From a virus, in IMG/VR virus record IMGVR_UViG_3300013772_000026, positions 1 through 43,050 of that record: a DNA stretch of 43,050 bases; one strand, given 5' to 3'. The notes beneath the pieces are model-generated. The model had not been told where the DNA came from, did no database searches, and saw only the letters and a program-made list of their open reading frames with translations. Below are positions 1 to 7,874 of this stretch, in pieces (within the stretch, counting starts at the first letter, position 1; every line of letters begins with the position of its first letter). The position numbers were made by a program, and so were the translations under genes.

Positions 1-174
1 TTTATTGCGATTAAATTGTAAATCTCTAAGCCATCCACTCAATCCCGCCTTTTCTGATTGTGACGCATTATCTGCCTTATCCGACAGACGGGCGTTGGTT
101 TCTGCTGTTAAATCAATTTGGTTGGCTTTTGTGGCTATATCAATTTTATTCTGTCTTATTTGTGGTATACTCAT
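1..174 (-). CDS. Tail fibre-like protein, 5' part only (runs off window)
   Basis: The gene starts with ATG at 174 behind a strong AAGGAGG site and stays open to the window edge, giving 58 visible residues that begin MSIPQIRQNKIDI. The visible part is hydrophilic and probably helical, with repeated Asn, Lys and Ala like the thin N-terminal stalk of phage tail fibres or fibre-anchored depolymerases. It is the last gene of a run of small tail-end proteins on the same strand. The catalytic or receptor-binding part, if any, lies outside the window, so no enzyme is assigned. Confidence 0.75.
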   Translation of the reverse strand, partial: MSIPQIRQNKIDIATKANQIDLTAETNARLSDKADNASQSEKAGLSGWLRDLQFNRNK

Positions 175-200
175 AATTAAAACCTCCTTATATTATAAAA

Positions 201-467
201 TTATTTAACATTTTTCGTAAGACGGAAACTAATCTTCTCACCGATATTTAAAGTCCATCCAATTAAATCAATGGAGATTAAATTAGCATTTTCTGTGTAG
301 CTATCCCCCACTGATAATTGTTGACCATAAGTTAAATCTGTTACATTCAAATCATCTGTAACAGGATTATAATTTAAATTATAAACCACGTTTGATATCC
401 CATTTGAAATTGCAGTATATGTAATTATTTTTATTTTATTTGGTAGTGATTCATGGAAAAACCCCAT
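201..467 (-). CDS. Small tail-tip/fibre accessory protein
   Basis: This 88-residue protein starts with ATG after AGGAGGATATTAAAT. That site overlaps the last codons of the upstream gene, which suggests coupled translation. No known domain is certain. Its C-terminal half (Y-N-x-V-T-D-D ... IDLIGWTLNIGEKISFRL) matches in pattern the C-terminus of the 214-residue protein at 5810-6454 (YTINNTDKTIVLNGWTL...GE). I infer a shared small beta-rich domain used in phage fibres or decoration proteins. It lies among virion tail-end genes and is probably structural. Confidence 0.7.
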   Translation of the reverse strand: MGFFHESLPNKIKIITYTAISNGISNVVYNLNYNPVTDDLNVTDLTYGQQLSVGDSYTENANLISIDLIGWTLNIGEKISFRLTKNVK

Positions 468-469
468 AT

Positions 470-763
470 TTAATATCCTCCTACATAATAGTAAGAAATT
501 CCTGCTTCAATAATAATGAAAGACCACAACTCTGCATCATACATATCAGTTTCAAAACCTTGATTTGCTGACAAATATATTTGATTATCTGAACCGTTTA
601 GCTTAATGTGGCATGTTTGGTTATTCATAAAGTTAAAACGGTATGCTTTTAATTTAGGAGCAGGATATGCTATTGGTTTATTAGGTTGTATAATCTCTAT
701 ATCGCTCGTAGAAACTTGTGGGTCTGGACTACCAAAGAATGAACTTCCTACTCTACTTCCCAT
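470..763 (-). CDS. Small virion-associated protein, function unknown
   Basis: The start is placed at ATG 763 because AAGGAAG lies 8 nt upstream; an in-frame GTG at 772 overlaps that site. The product has 97 residues. It is Gly/Ser-rich at the N-terminus and then beta-rich, with aromatic residues near the end (SYYYVGGY). The central segment (YRFNFMNNQTCHIKLNG) resembles short phage neck or tail decoration proteins that carry a compact beta domain, but I recognise no family securely. It is packed between other small tail-end genes in one operon. Confidence 0.65.
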   Translation of the reverse strand: MGSRVGSSFFGSPDPQVSTSDIEIIQPNKPIAYPAPKLKAYRFNFMNNQTCHIKLNGSDNQIYLSANQGFETDMYDAELWSFIIIEAGISYYYVGGY

Positions 764-787
764 TATATTCACTTCCTTATAAATTAT

Positions 788-1210
788 TTATACCATATTC
801 ATGTAGGAAAATGTAATTACTTGGTCTAGATTATCAGCACTCAGCAAAACATTTTGAATTGCATTTCCTACAAGAGAATAACCACTAAAGGATTTAGCGT
901 TATAATAATAATTTCCCAATGGTAAATTTGTAAGTGGCAATTCAGATTCAAGAGCAATATTATCTTGGTCTAAATATTTAATAGTTATTGTCCCAGTTAA
1001 AATAGGAACAATAGGGTTAAGTCGCAGAGAAATGGCAGTTAGAATTATGTTGTTAGCAGAAATTAACGCCTCATCACTAGGCAACAATATAAAACTTTCT
1101 TGAATGTTTGCTTTTGTAATTACTCCTGTTGTATCAATGGAATTATATGCATATGTAATAGTAGCACTATTATTTCTAATTATTGAGTTATATCCTATAA
1201 CTTGATTCAT
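788..1210 (-). CDS. MucBP-like domain protein of the tail tip
   Basis: This 140-residue protein has a good AAGGAGG site. Residues about 70-138 (TGTITIKYLDQDNIALESEL ... GNYYYNAKSFSGYSLVG ... VITFSYM) fit the MucBP pattern: a V-x-Y-x-D-x-x-G-like strand, then a G-x-Y turn, a G-Y-x-L motif and a closing F-x-Y strand. MucBP repeats are known from mucin- and surface-binding proteins of Firmicutes. In a phage tail operon this suggests a surface-attachment module. The N-terminal half has no recognisable domain and there is no signal peptide or LPXTG, so it is a virion protein rather than a cell-surface one. Confidence 0.7.
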   Translation of the reverse strand: MNQVIGYNSIIRNNSATITYAYNSIDTTGVITKANIQESFILLPSDEALISANNIILTAISLRLNPIVPILTGTITIKYLDQDNIALESELPLTNLPLGNYYYNAKSFSGYSLVGNAIQNVLLSADNLDQVITFSYMNMV

Positions 1211-1227
1211 TAATTAATTCCTCCTTT

Positions 1228-2481
1228 TTACAATTGAAATAATGACTTGTTTAATAAGTCTGTGTTCTCATTACCCAAATTATCTAATAATATATTTCGT
1301 TCATTAGGTTGCAATAAAGAATTTTTAATTCCATTTGCATATTCTAGCCTATCATTTTCATATCCTCTTCTTCTGCCCGTTAATTCCCATCCAAACTCAA
1401 TATTTTTTGAAGCCGTTATTACAAAATAATTAGATTCTTTTGTAATCTTATAATCACAATTTTCATCTGGATAAAATTTAACAATATATGAATTATCAAC
1501 ATTTAAACTTTCTTTAATAATTGGATTAATTGCAATTACGCATTCTCCGTTATTAATTTTCCCATAACCTATATCCCCTAATAGGCTATCTCCTAATTCA
1601 TAGGAATAAAATAATCTATCTCCAAAATTTTTAGTAGACTGTATACAGTTTTTAGTTCCAGTAACGCTTAAATTAGTGCAATCTAATGTACCAATTGCAG
1701 TTACATTTCCATTTTCAAAATTACTATTACCATATATATTTGTACCAGTTGGTGTAACCTCTAAACCGACACTTGATATTCCAGTAGGATATATATTAAG
1801 AGGTAAATTTATATTGCAATTTTGAACTGATCCGTGAGCATTATTATTTATTTCTAATCCCTGAATAAAAGTTGAACTTCCGATATCCCTTAACCCTAAA
1901 ATAGCTGAACAGCCTTGTTCTGCGATCATAGATAAAGTAGGACTTCCTGTTTTATTGCCATTTATATCAATATTTCTATCAGTGGCTACAGTTCCTATTT
2001 GTAGCCCAGTTTGCAGGAAGTCATAGAAATCAATTGAATATCCTCCAATTTCCATAGCTACTCTATCTTCAGAGTTATCCATAATACGAAGTAAACCTGA
2101 TGTATTTGCATTACCACCAAGTGTTAATATACCTACTGCATGTTCCATGTTTACTAGAACATTTTTATTAGAGTTTTTATCTATATAAATATCTGAAATA
2201 TCACCAAATGGTGCAGTTAGTAATACCACATCATTAATTTGTAGAACTACCCCAGATTTATTTGATAAATGAGTTAATACTGAAGTACTTTTCCCGTAGT
2301 TTATTAATACATCAGCGTAAGCATCATTATAGACTTTAGTAATTGTACCGTAATAATGCTTTGCCGTATCTTGGTTATCAATTGCCTGTTTAATCCACTT
2401 TTTTATTTCTTCCATGAATTGATTTTGTTGTTTAAAATTTAAAATTTGTTTTGATTGTGCCATTGTAATTTTAGTTGCCAT
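1228..2481 (-). CDS. Baseplate/tail spike protein with OB-fold-like N-terminal domain
   Basis: This 417-residue protein starts with ATG after AAGAAGGTG. Residues 1-35 are helical (QSKQILNFKQQNQFMEEIKK). Residues about 43-105 (YYGTITKVYNDAYADVLINY ... LTAPFGDISDIYID) look like the short beta-barrel at the base of many phage spike or hub proteins. The middle is rich in Gly, Asn and Thr (GLEVTPTGTNIYGNSNFENG), typical of a beta-helical or intertwined spike. The C-terminal part (IVKFYPDENCDYKITKESNYFVITASKN) looks like the end domain of phage fibre proteins. It follows the hub-like gene and precedes small fibre genes. Role by position and fold type only. Confidence 0.65.
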   Translation of the reverse strand: MATKITMAQSKQILNFKQQNQFMEEIKKWIKQAIDNQDTAKHYYGTITKVYNDAYADVLINYGKSTSVLTHLSNKSGVVLQINDVVLLTAPFGDISDIYIDKNSNKNVLVNMEHAVGILTLGGNANTSGLLRIMDNSEDRVAMEIGGYSIDFYDFLQTGLQIGTVATDRNIDINGNKTGSPTLSMIAEQGCSAILGLRDIGSSTFIQGLEINNNAHGSVQNCNINLPLNIYPTGISSVGLEVTPTGTNIYGNSNFENGNVTAIGTLDCTNLSVTGTKNCIQSTKNFGDRLFYSYELGDSLLGDIGYGKINNGECVIAINPIIKESLNVDNSYIVKFYPDENCDYKITKESNYFVITASKNIEFGWELTGRRRGYENDRLEYANGIKNSLLQPNERNILLDNLGNENTDLLNKSLFQL

Positions 2482-2499
2482 TTTCTTTTTTCACCTTCT

Positions 2500-3663
2500 T
2501 TACATTGTAGACATACTCATTCTGTCTGCAAAGTCAGATGAGTCAGAGAATAAGAATCCAGTTATTGTCATTGGAGACTTAGCATTTAAACTTAGCTGAA
2601 ATTGTTGAATCACATATTTTTTTACATAGCATCCAATACTATCATCTGATATAGTAATAGCTTTATTTACTTCTAAATGAAGTAATGTTATACAGTTGAT
2701 TGATATATTTTCTTGTACCCGTTTTGCTTTAATACCCTCCATTTTTGCTCTCTGATTGCATAATTCATTTGAAGTTATTTTAGAGTCGTTAATCACAGGC
2801 ATAGGTTTATTACCAATTAATTGAACTCGTGTGTTTGAAGTTAAATCATCGTTAACATATTCACCTGTATAAGTTATTCCACTCGCCATATTCGCACCCG
2901 TAACGTAGACCCTGTTGAAGACTTGTGAGTATTTTAGAATCCTATTAGAACCCATATATGCTACTTGGTCTGTAGAAAATGCGTATATAGTTTCCACTGA
3001 ACTAGCATCGTCAAACTCTTTAAATACAAAATGTCCTGTTACATCATAATAGCATTCTCTACTATAAAGATTTGCAAGACTTTTTAAAACATCTCCATAG
3101 GTTGAACTTTCTCCCCATCTAAGATCAAATGGAGGCATATCAGATAAGTCCTGTAGTATAGGAGCTTTTTTATCTCCTACTAGTTCTAAGATGCTTCTTA
3201 TAGCTGAAACTATAGAAGAACCAGAGGGGATTACATAAATATGCCCAATAGGTATATTAAGTAGACTCCATTTATCTTGGCAAGCTAAAGTGACTTGTTT
3301 ATCACTAAAATTGCTGGATATTGAAGGATCTGAATTAAAAACGCAAAAAACACCTTGGGGGAACCAGATTTCTCTATTTTGACCATCTTTATATCCTAAG
3401 TACAATTGGAATTTAAACCCTATCCATAAGGATTCTATTGAAGGAAGAAAATCTTTATTGCTGTTGTCTAATACTAAAGATAAACTCCTCCTAGTTCCAT
3501 TTGTAATATCACATGTTAATGATGAGGAATCTAAAGGAAGTTTAATGATTGATGATTGTACAGACTCATCTTCATTTCTTAGGAACTCAAGGCGACATAG
3601 TGGTAGAATTATACCTGAGGAAATAAGATCAAGGTATTGTTGAAAATTCATTTGAGTTGCCAA
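2500..3663 (-). CDS. Tail hub / distal tail baseplate protein
   Basis: This 387-residue protein begins with TTG at 3663, 8-9 nt after AAGAAGGTG. The N-terminal third (LPLCRLEFLRNEDESV ... LSLVLDNSNKDFLPS ... FKFQLYLGYKDGQNREIWFP) follows the pattern of Firmicute tail-hub proteins, where a description of axes (IWFPQGVFCV) is followed by a Walker-free beta domain. The C-terminal part resembles the gpD/gp27-type hub fold, with a long helix (NELCNQRAKMEGIKAKRVQE) typical of these proteins. It lies between a distal tail-like gene and the spike gene. Family assignment is from pattern and position. Confidence 0.65.
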   Translation of the reverse strand: MATQMNFQQYLDLISSGIILPLCRLEFLRNEDESVQSSIIKLPLDSSSLTCDITNGTRRSLSLVLDNSNKDFLPSIESLWIGFKFQLYLGYKDGQNREIWFPQGVFCVFNSDPSISSNFSDKQVTLACQDKWSLLNIPIGHIYVIPSGSSIVSAIRSILELVGDKKAPILQDLSDMPPFDLRWGESSTYGDVLKSLANLYSRECYYDVTGHFVFKEFDDASSVETIYAFSTDQVAYMGSNRILKYSQVFNRVYVTGANMASGITYTGEYVNDDLTSNTRVQLIGNKPMPVINDSKITSNELCNQRAKMEGIKAKRVQENISINCITLLHLEVNKAITISDDSIGCYVKKYVIQQFQLSLNAKSPMTITGFLFSDSSDFADRMSMSTM

Positions 3664-3693
3664 ATAATATCACCTTCTTGCTATTATGTATTT

Positions 3694-4620
3694 CTATACT
3701 TCTTTAACCTCGTTCCAAGGGATAGTAACATCTATTAGGGATTGACTATCTTTACCTACTGAAATTTCATCATTAAGTTTATAATCAAATGTGCTGCCTG
3801 AACCCTCTGTAATCACGCGAATTAATTGTCCATTTTTTAGCTTGAGGTATTTATATTTTTTATCGTGCAAGAATGCACCTAAACTTTCTAAAAAATTATT
3901 CCACCTCTGAATTCCCTCGAAGTCATATGTCCCTTCTATTGTAGGAATAATTTTTGAGGCAATGCTACCAGACCTAAAGTTTCTATCTCCTATGACATAA
4001 GAATCAAATTTAGTATAATTCTGAAGTTGAGTTAAACTATTATTAATTGTTACTTTTTCACTTGTTGCATCAATGTCAAATTTATATGTTTCTACATTAG
4101 AGTTGATATCAACATCCGTAGAATCAGCATCCGACCCTATAAGGAAATACCCATAAAACGTTGTTTTTATTTTATTAGTCACTATTGGTTCACTTATTTG
4201 AGTAGCAGAATTGGCAAACAATAAATATTCATATGTCTGATTACCTTCACATTTATAATCAATCCAACTCGTCACACCAGTATCTACAGTAGCAACTAAA
4301 GTAAGCACATCGCCTTGATAAATTCGTCTATATAATGACCAACTCACAGGGCTATCTACCATTCCAAATACATTACTGCCATCTAAAGTATTATTAAAAC
4401 TTGCTAAGAATTTCATATCTGGAGTCCAAGAAGGTAATGTGCTTACACTCGTATCTAAAACTTGTTGATCTGTCTTTTCATAGTTTTGAACTGCTATTGA
4501 ATCTAATGTGCAATTACCATTAAAAGTAAAACCAGTATAAGTCATATTATGTAGGCTCACAACAGAATTTTCAGAAATGATCGTACTGCTACCAATTAAA
4601 AATCCATTATTGTTGGACAC
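3694..4620 (-). CDS. Distal tail / baseplate protein with Fn3-like segment
   Basis: This 308-residue protein starts with GTG at 4620, downstream of GGATGGTGATG. It contains a fibronectin-III-like stretch (VSWSLYRRIYQGDVLTLVAT ... YKCEGNQTYEYLLFANS). A C-terminal domain (FEGIQRWNNFLESLGAFLHD ... YLKLKNGQLIRVI) resembles phage baseplate proteins that dock on the tail tube end. It lies just upstream of the hub-like gene in the same operon, 6 nt after the preceding gene. A role in joining tube and tip is inferred. Confidence 0.6.
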   Translation of the reverse strand: MSNNNGFLIGSSTIISENSVVSLHNMTYTGFTFNGNCTLDSIAVQNYEKTDQQVLDTSVSTLPSWTPDMKFLASFNNTLDGSNVFGMVDSPVSWSLYRRIYQGDVLTLVATVDTGVTSWIDYKCEGNQTYEYLLFANSATQISEPIVTNKIKTTFYGYFLIGSDADSTDVDINSNVETYKFDIDATSEKVTINNSLTQLQNYTKFDSYVIGDRNFRSGSIASKIIPTIEGTYDFEGIQRWNNFLESLGAFLHDKKYKYLKLKNGQLIRVITEGSGSTFDYKLNDEISVGKDSQSLIDVTIPWNEVKEV

Positions 4621-4626
4621 AATTCA

Positions 4627-5067
4627 TCACCATCCAAATGCTATATAACTAGGCGCATACCATTTTCCAGCTTGCCCAAGACCTTCAGCCGTACACCATG
4701 TGCATCCAGAATTTGTAATATTATAAAAACCAAAAGACATTCCTGCACCACCTGCATCACTTCCAATTACTTTTAAACAAACATGGGGGAAACTTGTTGG
4801 GAAATCAATATGTCCAGTTACAGGTACTCCTGCTGTAACTACAGCTACCCCTGTTGGATATCCCCATGCTATTGTAAATCCATCAGTAGATTTCCACCAT
4901 CCTTGTGTAAAATCACTTTGAATTTTATCTAAAATGCCTTTTGTTGTAAACATAGAATCAGAAGCATTTGCATTAGCTATTACTGCTCCTACTATTGAAG
5001 CAAAACTATCTGTACTTGCAGGATTTGCTATGTCTGGTATTTGTATTCCATTATCCGTAGTTCTCAT
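4627..5067 (-). CDS. Tail fibre receptor-binding-type C-terminal domain protein
   Basis: This 146-residue protein starts with ATG behind AAAGGAGG. It is rich in Gly, Ser, Thr and Trp and ends in WYAPSYIAFGW. The second half (GYPTGVAVVTAGVPVTGHID ... FGFYNITNSGCTWCTAEG) matches the pattern of the beta-barrel tip of many tail fibres, in which a strand with I-x-W-G-Y is followed by PTSFP and a terminal [FI]-[AG]-x-G-[WY]. A short helical N-terminus (SFASIVGAVIANANASD) could trimerise. Receptor binding is inferred from this pattern and the position in the tail module. Confidence 0.65.
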   Translation of the reverse strand: MRTTDNGIQIPDIANPASTDSFASIVGAVIANANASDSMFTTKGILDKIQSDFTQGWWKSTDGFTIAWGYPTGVAVVTAGVPVTGHIDFPTSFPHVCLKVIGSDAGGAGMSFGFYNITNSGCTWCTAEGLGQAGKWYAPSYIAFGW

Positions 5068-5096
5068 AAAATGGTGTGACCTCCTTTATAAGTTAT

Positions 5097-5795
5097 TTAG
5101 TTATTAATTTGTATCATAAAAGCAACAGGCATATTATATATATCAGAGACATTTAAATCAGCTACATTTTTTACTTGATTATATATATTATATTGTCTGA
5201 TTATTGCTTTACTTGGAAGACAAGTTATATAGAATGGATTTTCTGTAATTACAATTAATTCACTATAATTTGTAATACTATTAATTATTGTATAGAATTT
5301 ATTTTGACTAAGATTATAACCAATTTGATATTTACCATCATTTGTTGTTCGAATGATTCCGTCAAACGTTTTAGGAATTTTAATCATAAATGAACATGTT
5401 GATTTCGATGGAATAACTGATGTGGAATAATTTAAAGTTGTTCCGATGTTTAATGATAATGCTGTATTACTATAATTAATAAAATTGTTTATATAACTAG
5501 ACACACCAGATAATGTTCCTGGATTCGTACATATATTAGCCCAATTTATTTGAACTGCTGATTTATCCAATATTTCAGTAATTAGTGGTTTATTTAATAC
5601 TTTTAAAGATGGGTAGGATACATTGAATGTCACTTGCTTGTCTAAGATCATCCCTAATCCACCATTAGGATTTTGCGTTTCAATTGATAAATCAATTAAA
5701 TAACCATTTGTATTATTTAATCCATCTACAAGATAGCTTAAGTAAGAAGAATATATGTCTCCAGAACTTGAAATTAATGTTTGAGTAGTTTGCAT
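5097..5795 (-). CDS. Tail-associated structural protein, function unknown
   Basis: This 232-residue protein has a GGTGGTGATA ribosome site. It is beta-rich with many Asn, Tyr, Ile and Ser residues, has no membrane segment or signal peptide, and shows no enzyme motif. It lies between two fibre-like genes with short spacing and should be a virion component. I do not recognise the family. Confidence 0.6.
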   Translation of the reverse strand: MQTTQTLISSSGDIYSSYLSYLVDGLNNTNGYLIDLSIETQNPNGGLGMILDKQVTFNVSYPSLKVLNKPLITEILDKSAVQINWANICTNPGTLSGVSSYINNFINYSNTALSLNIGTTLNYSTSVIPSKSTCSFMIKIPKTFDGIIRTTNDGKYQIGYNLSQNKFYTIINSITNYSELIVITENPFYITCLPSKAIIRQYNIYNQVKNVADLNVSDIYNMPVAFMIQINN

Positions 5796-5809
5796 TTTAT
5801 ATCACCACC

Positions 5810-6454
5810 CTACTTATAAACTCTGTATTTAAGGACTTCTCCTGTAGCTAAAGTCCAACCATTCAGGACAATTGTCTTATCAGTATTATTAATTGTATAA
5901 TGCTCTGGATTATTTATTAATTGTCCTAAATCATAAACATCTATTGCAATTTTTGTAATATCTACTTGACTAAGAATTGATGGATCAATTGGAATTATCG
6001 ATGTGTTATTTACAGTTGCAGTAAAAACCTGAATAGTTTTTAAAATAACACCAATTTTATCTAAATTTCTTACATGATCTCCTGCACTAGTCCATACAAC
6101 ACTAGATGAATCTGTTCTAACATCAACAAGTTCTGTGTCTTTGCCAGTTCCATTACTTGTTATAATATTTGCCACTTGAACCATAGCGCCATCTGCTGTA
6201 GATTTAGCTAGATTAGCAGTTGTGAGTGCTTGTGCAATATTAGTTGTTGCTGTATTGGCTGTATTTATTGCACCATTTACAGAAGTAGTTATAATTGCTA
6301 AATCGAGTTGATTAGGTACATCGACATTTGAATTTACTGTCCCAATGACAAGCCTACCTTCGTCTTCCACAATAGCTATCTGTCCATCTGAAAGGACAGG
6401 AATTGAACTTCTAATACCACGATAGTGCTTCATAAGATCCACTTGAATAGCCAA
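5810..6454 (-). CDS. Tail fibre protein with hyaluronidase/BppU-type N-terminal motif
   Basis: This 214-residue protein starts with ATG after AAAGGAGG. Residues 12-42 (RGIRSSIPVLSDGQIAIVED, then GRLVIGT) fit the short motif found at the N-terminus of many Gram-positive tail fibre and hyaluronidase-like proteins (NPVLxxGExGxExDTxRxKxG), which binds the baseplate. A central Ala/Thr/Asn-rich region (AINTANTATTNIAQALTTAN) is probably a trimeric coiled coil. The C-terminal domain ends YTINNTDKTIVLNGWTLATG and is paralogous in pattern to the 88-residue protein at 201-467. It is most likely a fibre or fibre adaptor. Confidence 0.65.
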   Translation of the reverse strand: MAIQVDLMKHYRGIRSSIPVLSDGQIAIVEDEGRLVIGTVNSNVDVPNQLDLAIITTSVNGAINTANTATTNIAQALTTANLAKSTADGAMVQVANIITSNGTGKDTELVDVRTDSSSVVWTSAGDHVRNLDKIGVILKTIQVFTATVNNTSIIPIDPSILSQVDITKIAIDVYDLGQLINNPEHYTINNTDKTIVLNGWTLATGEVLKYRVYK

Positions 6455-6475
6455 TATATTTAACCTCCTTTGTAA

Positions 6476-7810
6476 TTAATATATTCCTTCATCTATTGCT
6501 AATCCATTATTAACTGCACCAAAGTTACCCTCATCAACAACAGTACCAGTAACAGGTTGCCCAAAATATCCCTCGTCTACAGTGTAATTTATAGCATATA
6601 AACTATAATTATATTTCTTTATTGGTATATTTTCTGCCTGTGCATAAGCAGAAGCAAATGTAAATGATTTACCTGTAATTGTAGCTGGTGCATTTAAGGT
6701 AGCAGTAGGTGTGCTCTCATTGGTGAAGATCATTTCACCTGATGACACGTTCTCTCCATTACTTACTGAGTTCCAAATGGTCAACTGCCACTTCATTGCT
6801 CCTTTTTGTACAATAGTATTCGCAGGCAACGTAAAACTGAACAATTGCTTGTCATAAAGCATCGTTGTTAAGTTTGTTTTATTTGTTGTTTTTAAACTTT
6901 CAAAATAAACAAATGAGTTACTAGATTGAGCATTTTTGTTCCCAGTAACCATAATTTTAATAATATGGCTAGCATATGTTAAATTAGTATTTGAATATGC
7001 TAAGTAACTCATATTATAAGTAGGAGAATATAAATCAATTGTTCCTTGATCTATACCATCAATTAGAATTTGCACTGTGCCAGAATCTGGTGTCATATCC
7101 ATATAAACATCTATTCCATTACTTGTAAATGTATATTGAACATACGATCCTGCACTACTACAATTTTTAGAGCCATTAGTATTTAATATATTTACATAAT
7201 CAATTTCAATTCTGGTATTTGCTGAAGAGCTATTTTTAGTACCAAGCACTAAAATTTTTATTGTATGGCTTCCATAACTTAAATTAGAAACAGAATATGC
7301 TTTAACTTTAAAAATATTTCCGGTTGCATCAACACCAATTGATGTATATGTATCAACAGTACCTTTATCTACTCCATCTATATATACCTGAAATATTCCT
7401 TTATCTATTCCTTCAGTGAAAAAACATTCTATGCCAGTGCCTGTGAATGTAAGTTGTGAATAATCATTTGCAGTAGATGAGTTATGTATAGAACCATTAT
7501 AATAACCAATAGTAGTAGACGTTAATGTAGCCCATCCGTTACCGTAGTATTGAATGAGTTGATTTGTATCATCTATGATTTTATTTGTTGCGGTTGTCCA
7601 TGTGCCAGAATATGTGATACCTATGTCTGAATTTGGAATAGATATAGAAGAGCCTGAATTATAAAGGACTAAATTATCAAGGTCTTTTATCACTAAATTA
7701 TATGCATCCACGCTAATTCCATTTATTTGTGCTGAAAACAAGCAGGGAAGGGATAAATCTTGGCAGACGTTATAAGGACTCATTCCGCTAGGTTGATATA
7801 TAGTTTGCAA
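6476..7810 (-). CDS. Tail protein with two tandem carbohydrate-binding-like repeats
   Basis: This 444-residue protein starts with TTG at 7810 behind AAGGTGGTG. Residues about 105-210 and 213-315 form two homologous repeats. Each begins with N-G-S and continues with x-F-T-x-x-G-I-x-x, then a V-x-I-D-G-x-D-x-G-T-[VI]-D-x-Y core, then LxYxSHxIKIxVxGxKN. This pattern is typical of galactose-binding or carbohydrate-binding beta-sandwich modules. The C-terminus has three short Asp-Glu-Gly repeats (VDEGYFG, VDEGNFG, IDEGIY). The gene follows the tape measure gene, so a tail-tip protein that touches the cell wall is likely. Confidence 0.65.
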   Translation of the reverse strand: MQTIYQPSGMSPYNVCQDLSLPCLFSAQINGISVDAYNLVIKDLDNLVLYNSGSSISIPNSDIGITYSGTWTTATNKIIDDTNQLIQYYGNGWATLTSTTIGYYNGSIHNSSTANDYSQLTFTGTGIECFFTEGIDKGIFQVYIDGVDKGTVDTYTSIGVDATGNIFKVKAYSVSNLSYGSHTIKILVLGTKNSSSANTRIEIDYVNILNTNGSKNCSSAGSYVQYTFTSNGIDVYMDMTPDSGTVQILIDGIDQGTIDLYSPTYNMSYLAYSNTNLTYASHIIKIMVTGNKNAQSSNSFVYFESLKTTNKTNLTTMLYDKQLFSFTLPANTIVQKGAMKWQLTIWNSVSNGENVSSGEMIFTNESTPTATLNAPATITGKSFTFASAYAQAENIPIKKYNYSLYAINYTVDEGYFGQPVTGTVVDEGNFGAVNNGLAIDEGIY

Positions 7811-7830
7811 TTATTTCACCACCTTATATT

Positions 7831-7871
7831 ATAGATGGGCATACTATCTTAAAGATAAATTACCCATCTAT
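7831..7871 (-). terminator. Long hairpin after the tape measure gene
   Basis: ATAGATGGG at 7831-7839 pairs with CCCATCTAT at 7863-7871, and an inner stem (TATCT with AGATA, about 7845-7857) closes the loop. It begins 4 bases after the tape measure stop codon. There is no U-run on the minus strand, so it may be an mRNA-stabilising or partial stop hairpin rather than a full terminator. Confidence 0.55.
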
Positions 7872-7874
7872 TAT

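Noticed and set aside
5-208. Plus-strand open frame at the left edge
   Set aside because: It lies opposite the tail fibre gene, has no ribosome site and looks unlike any protein; all other genes are on the minus strand.
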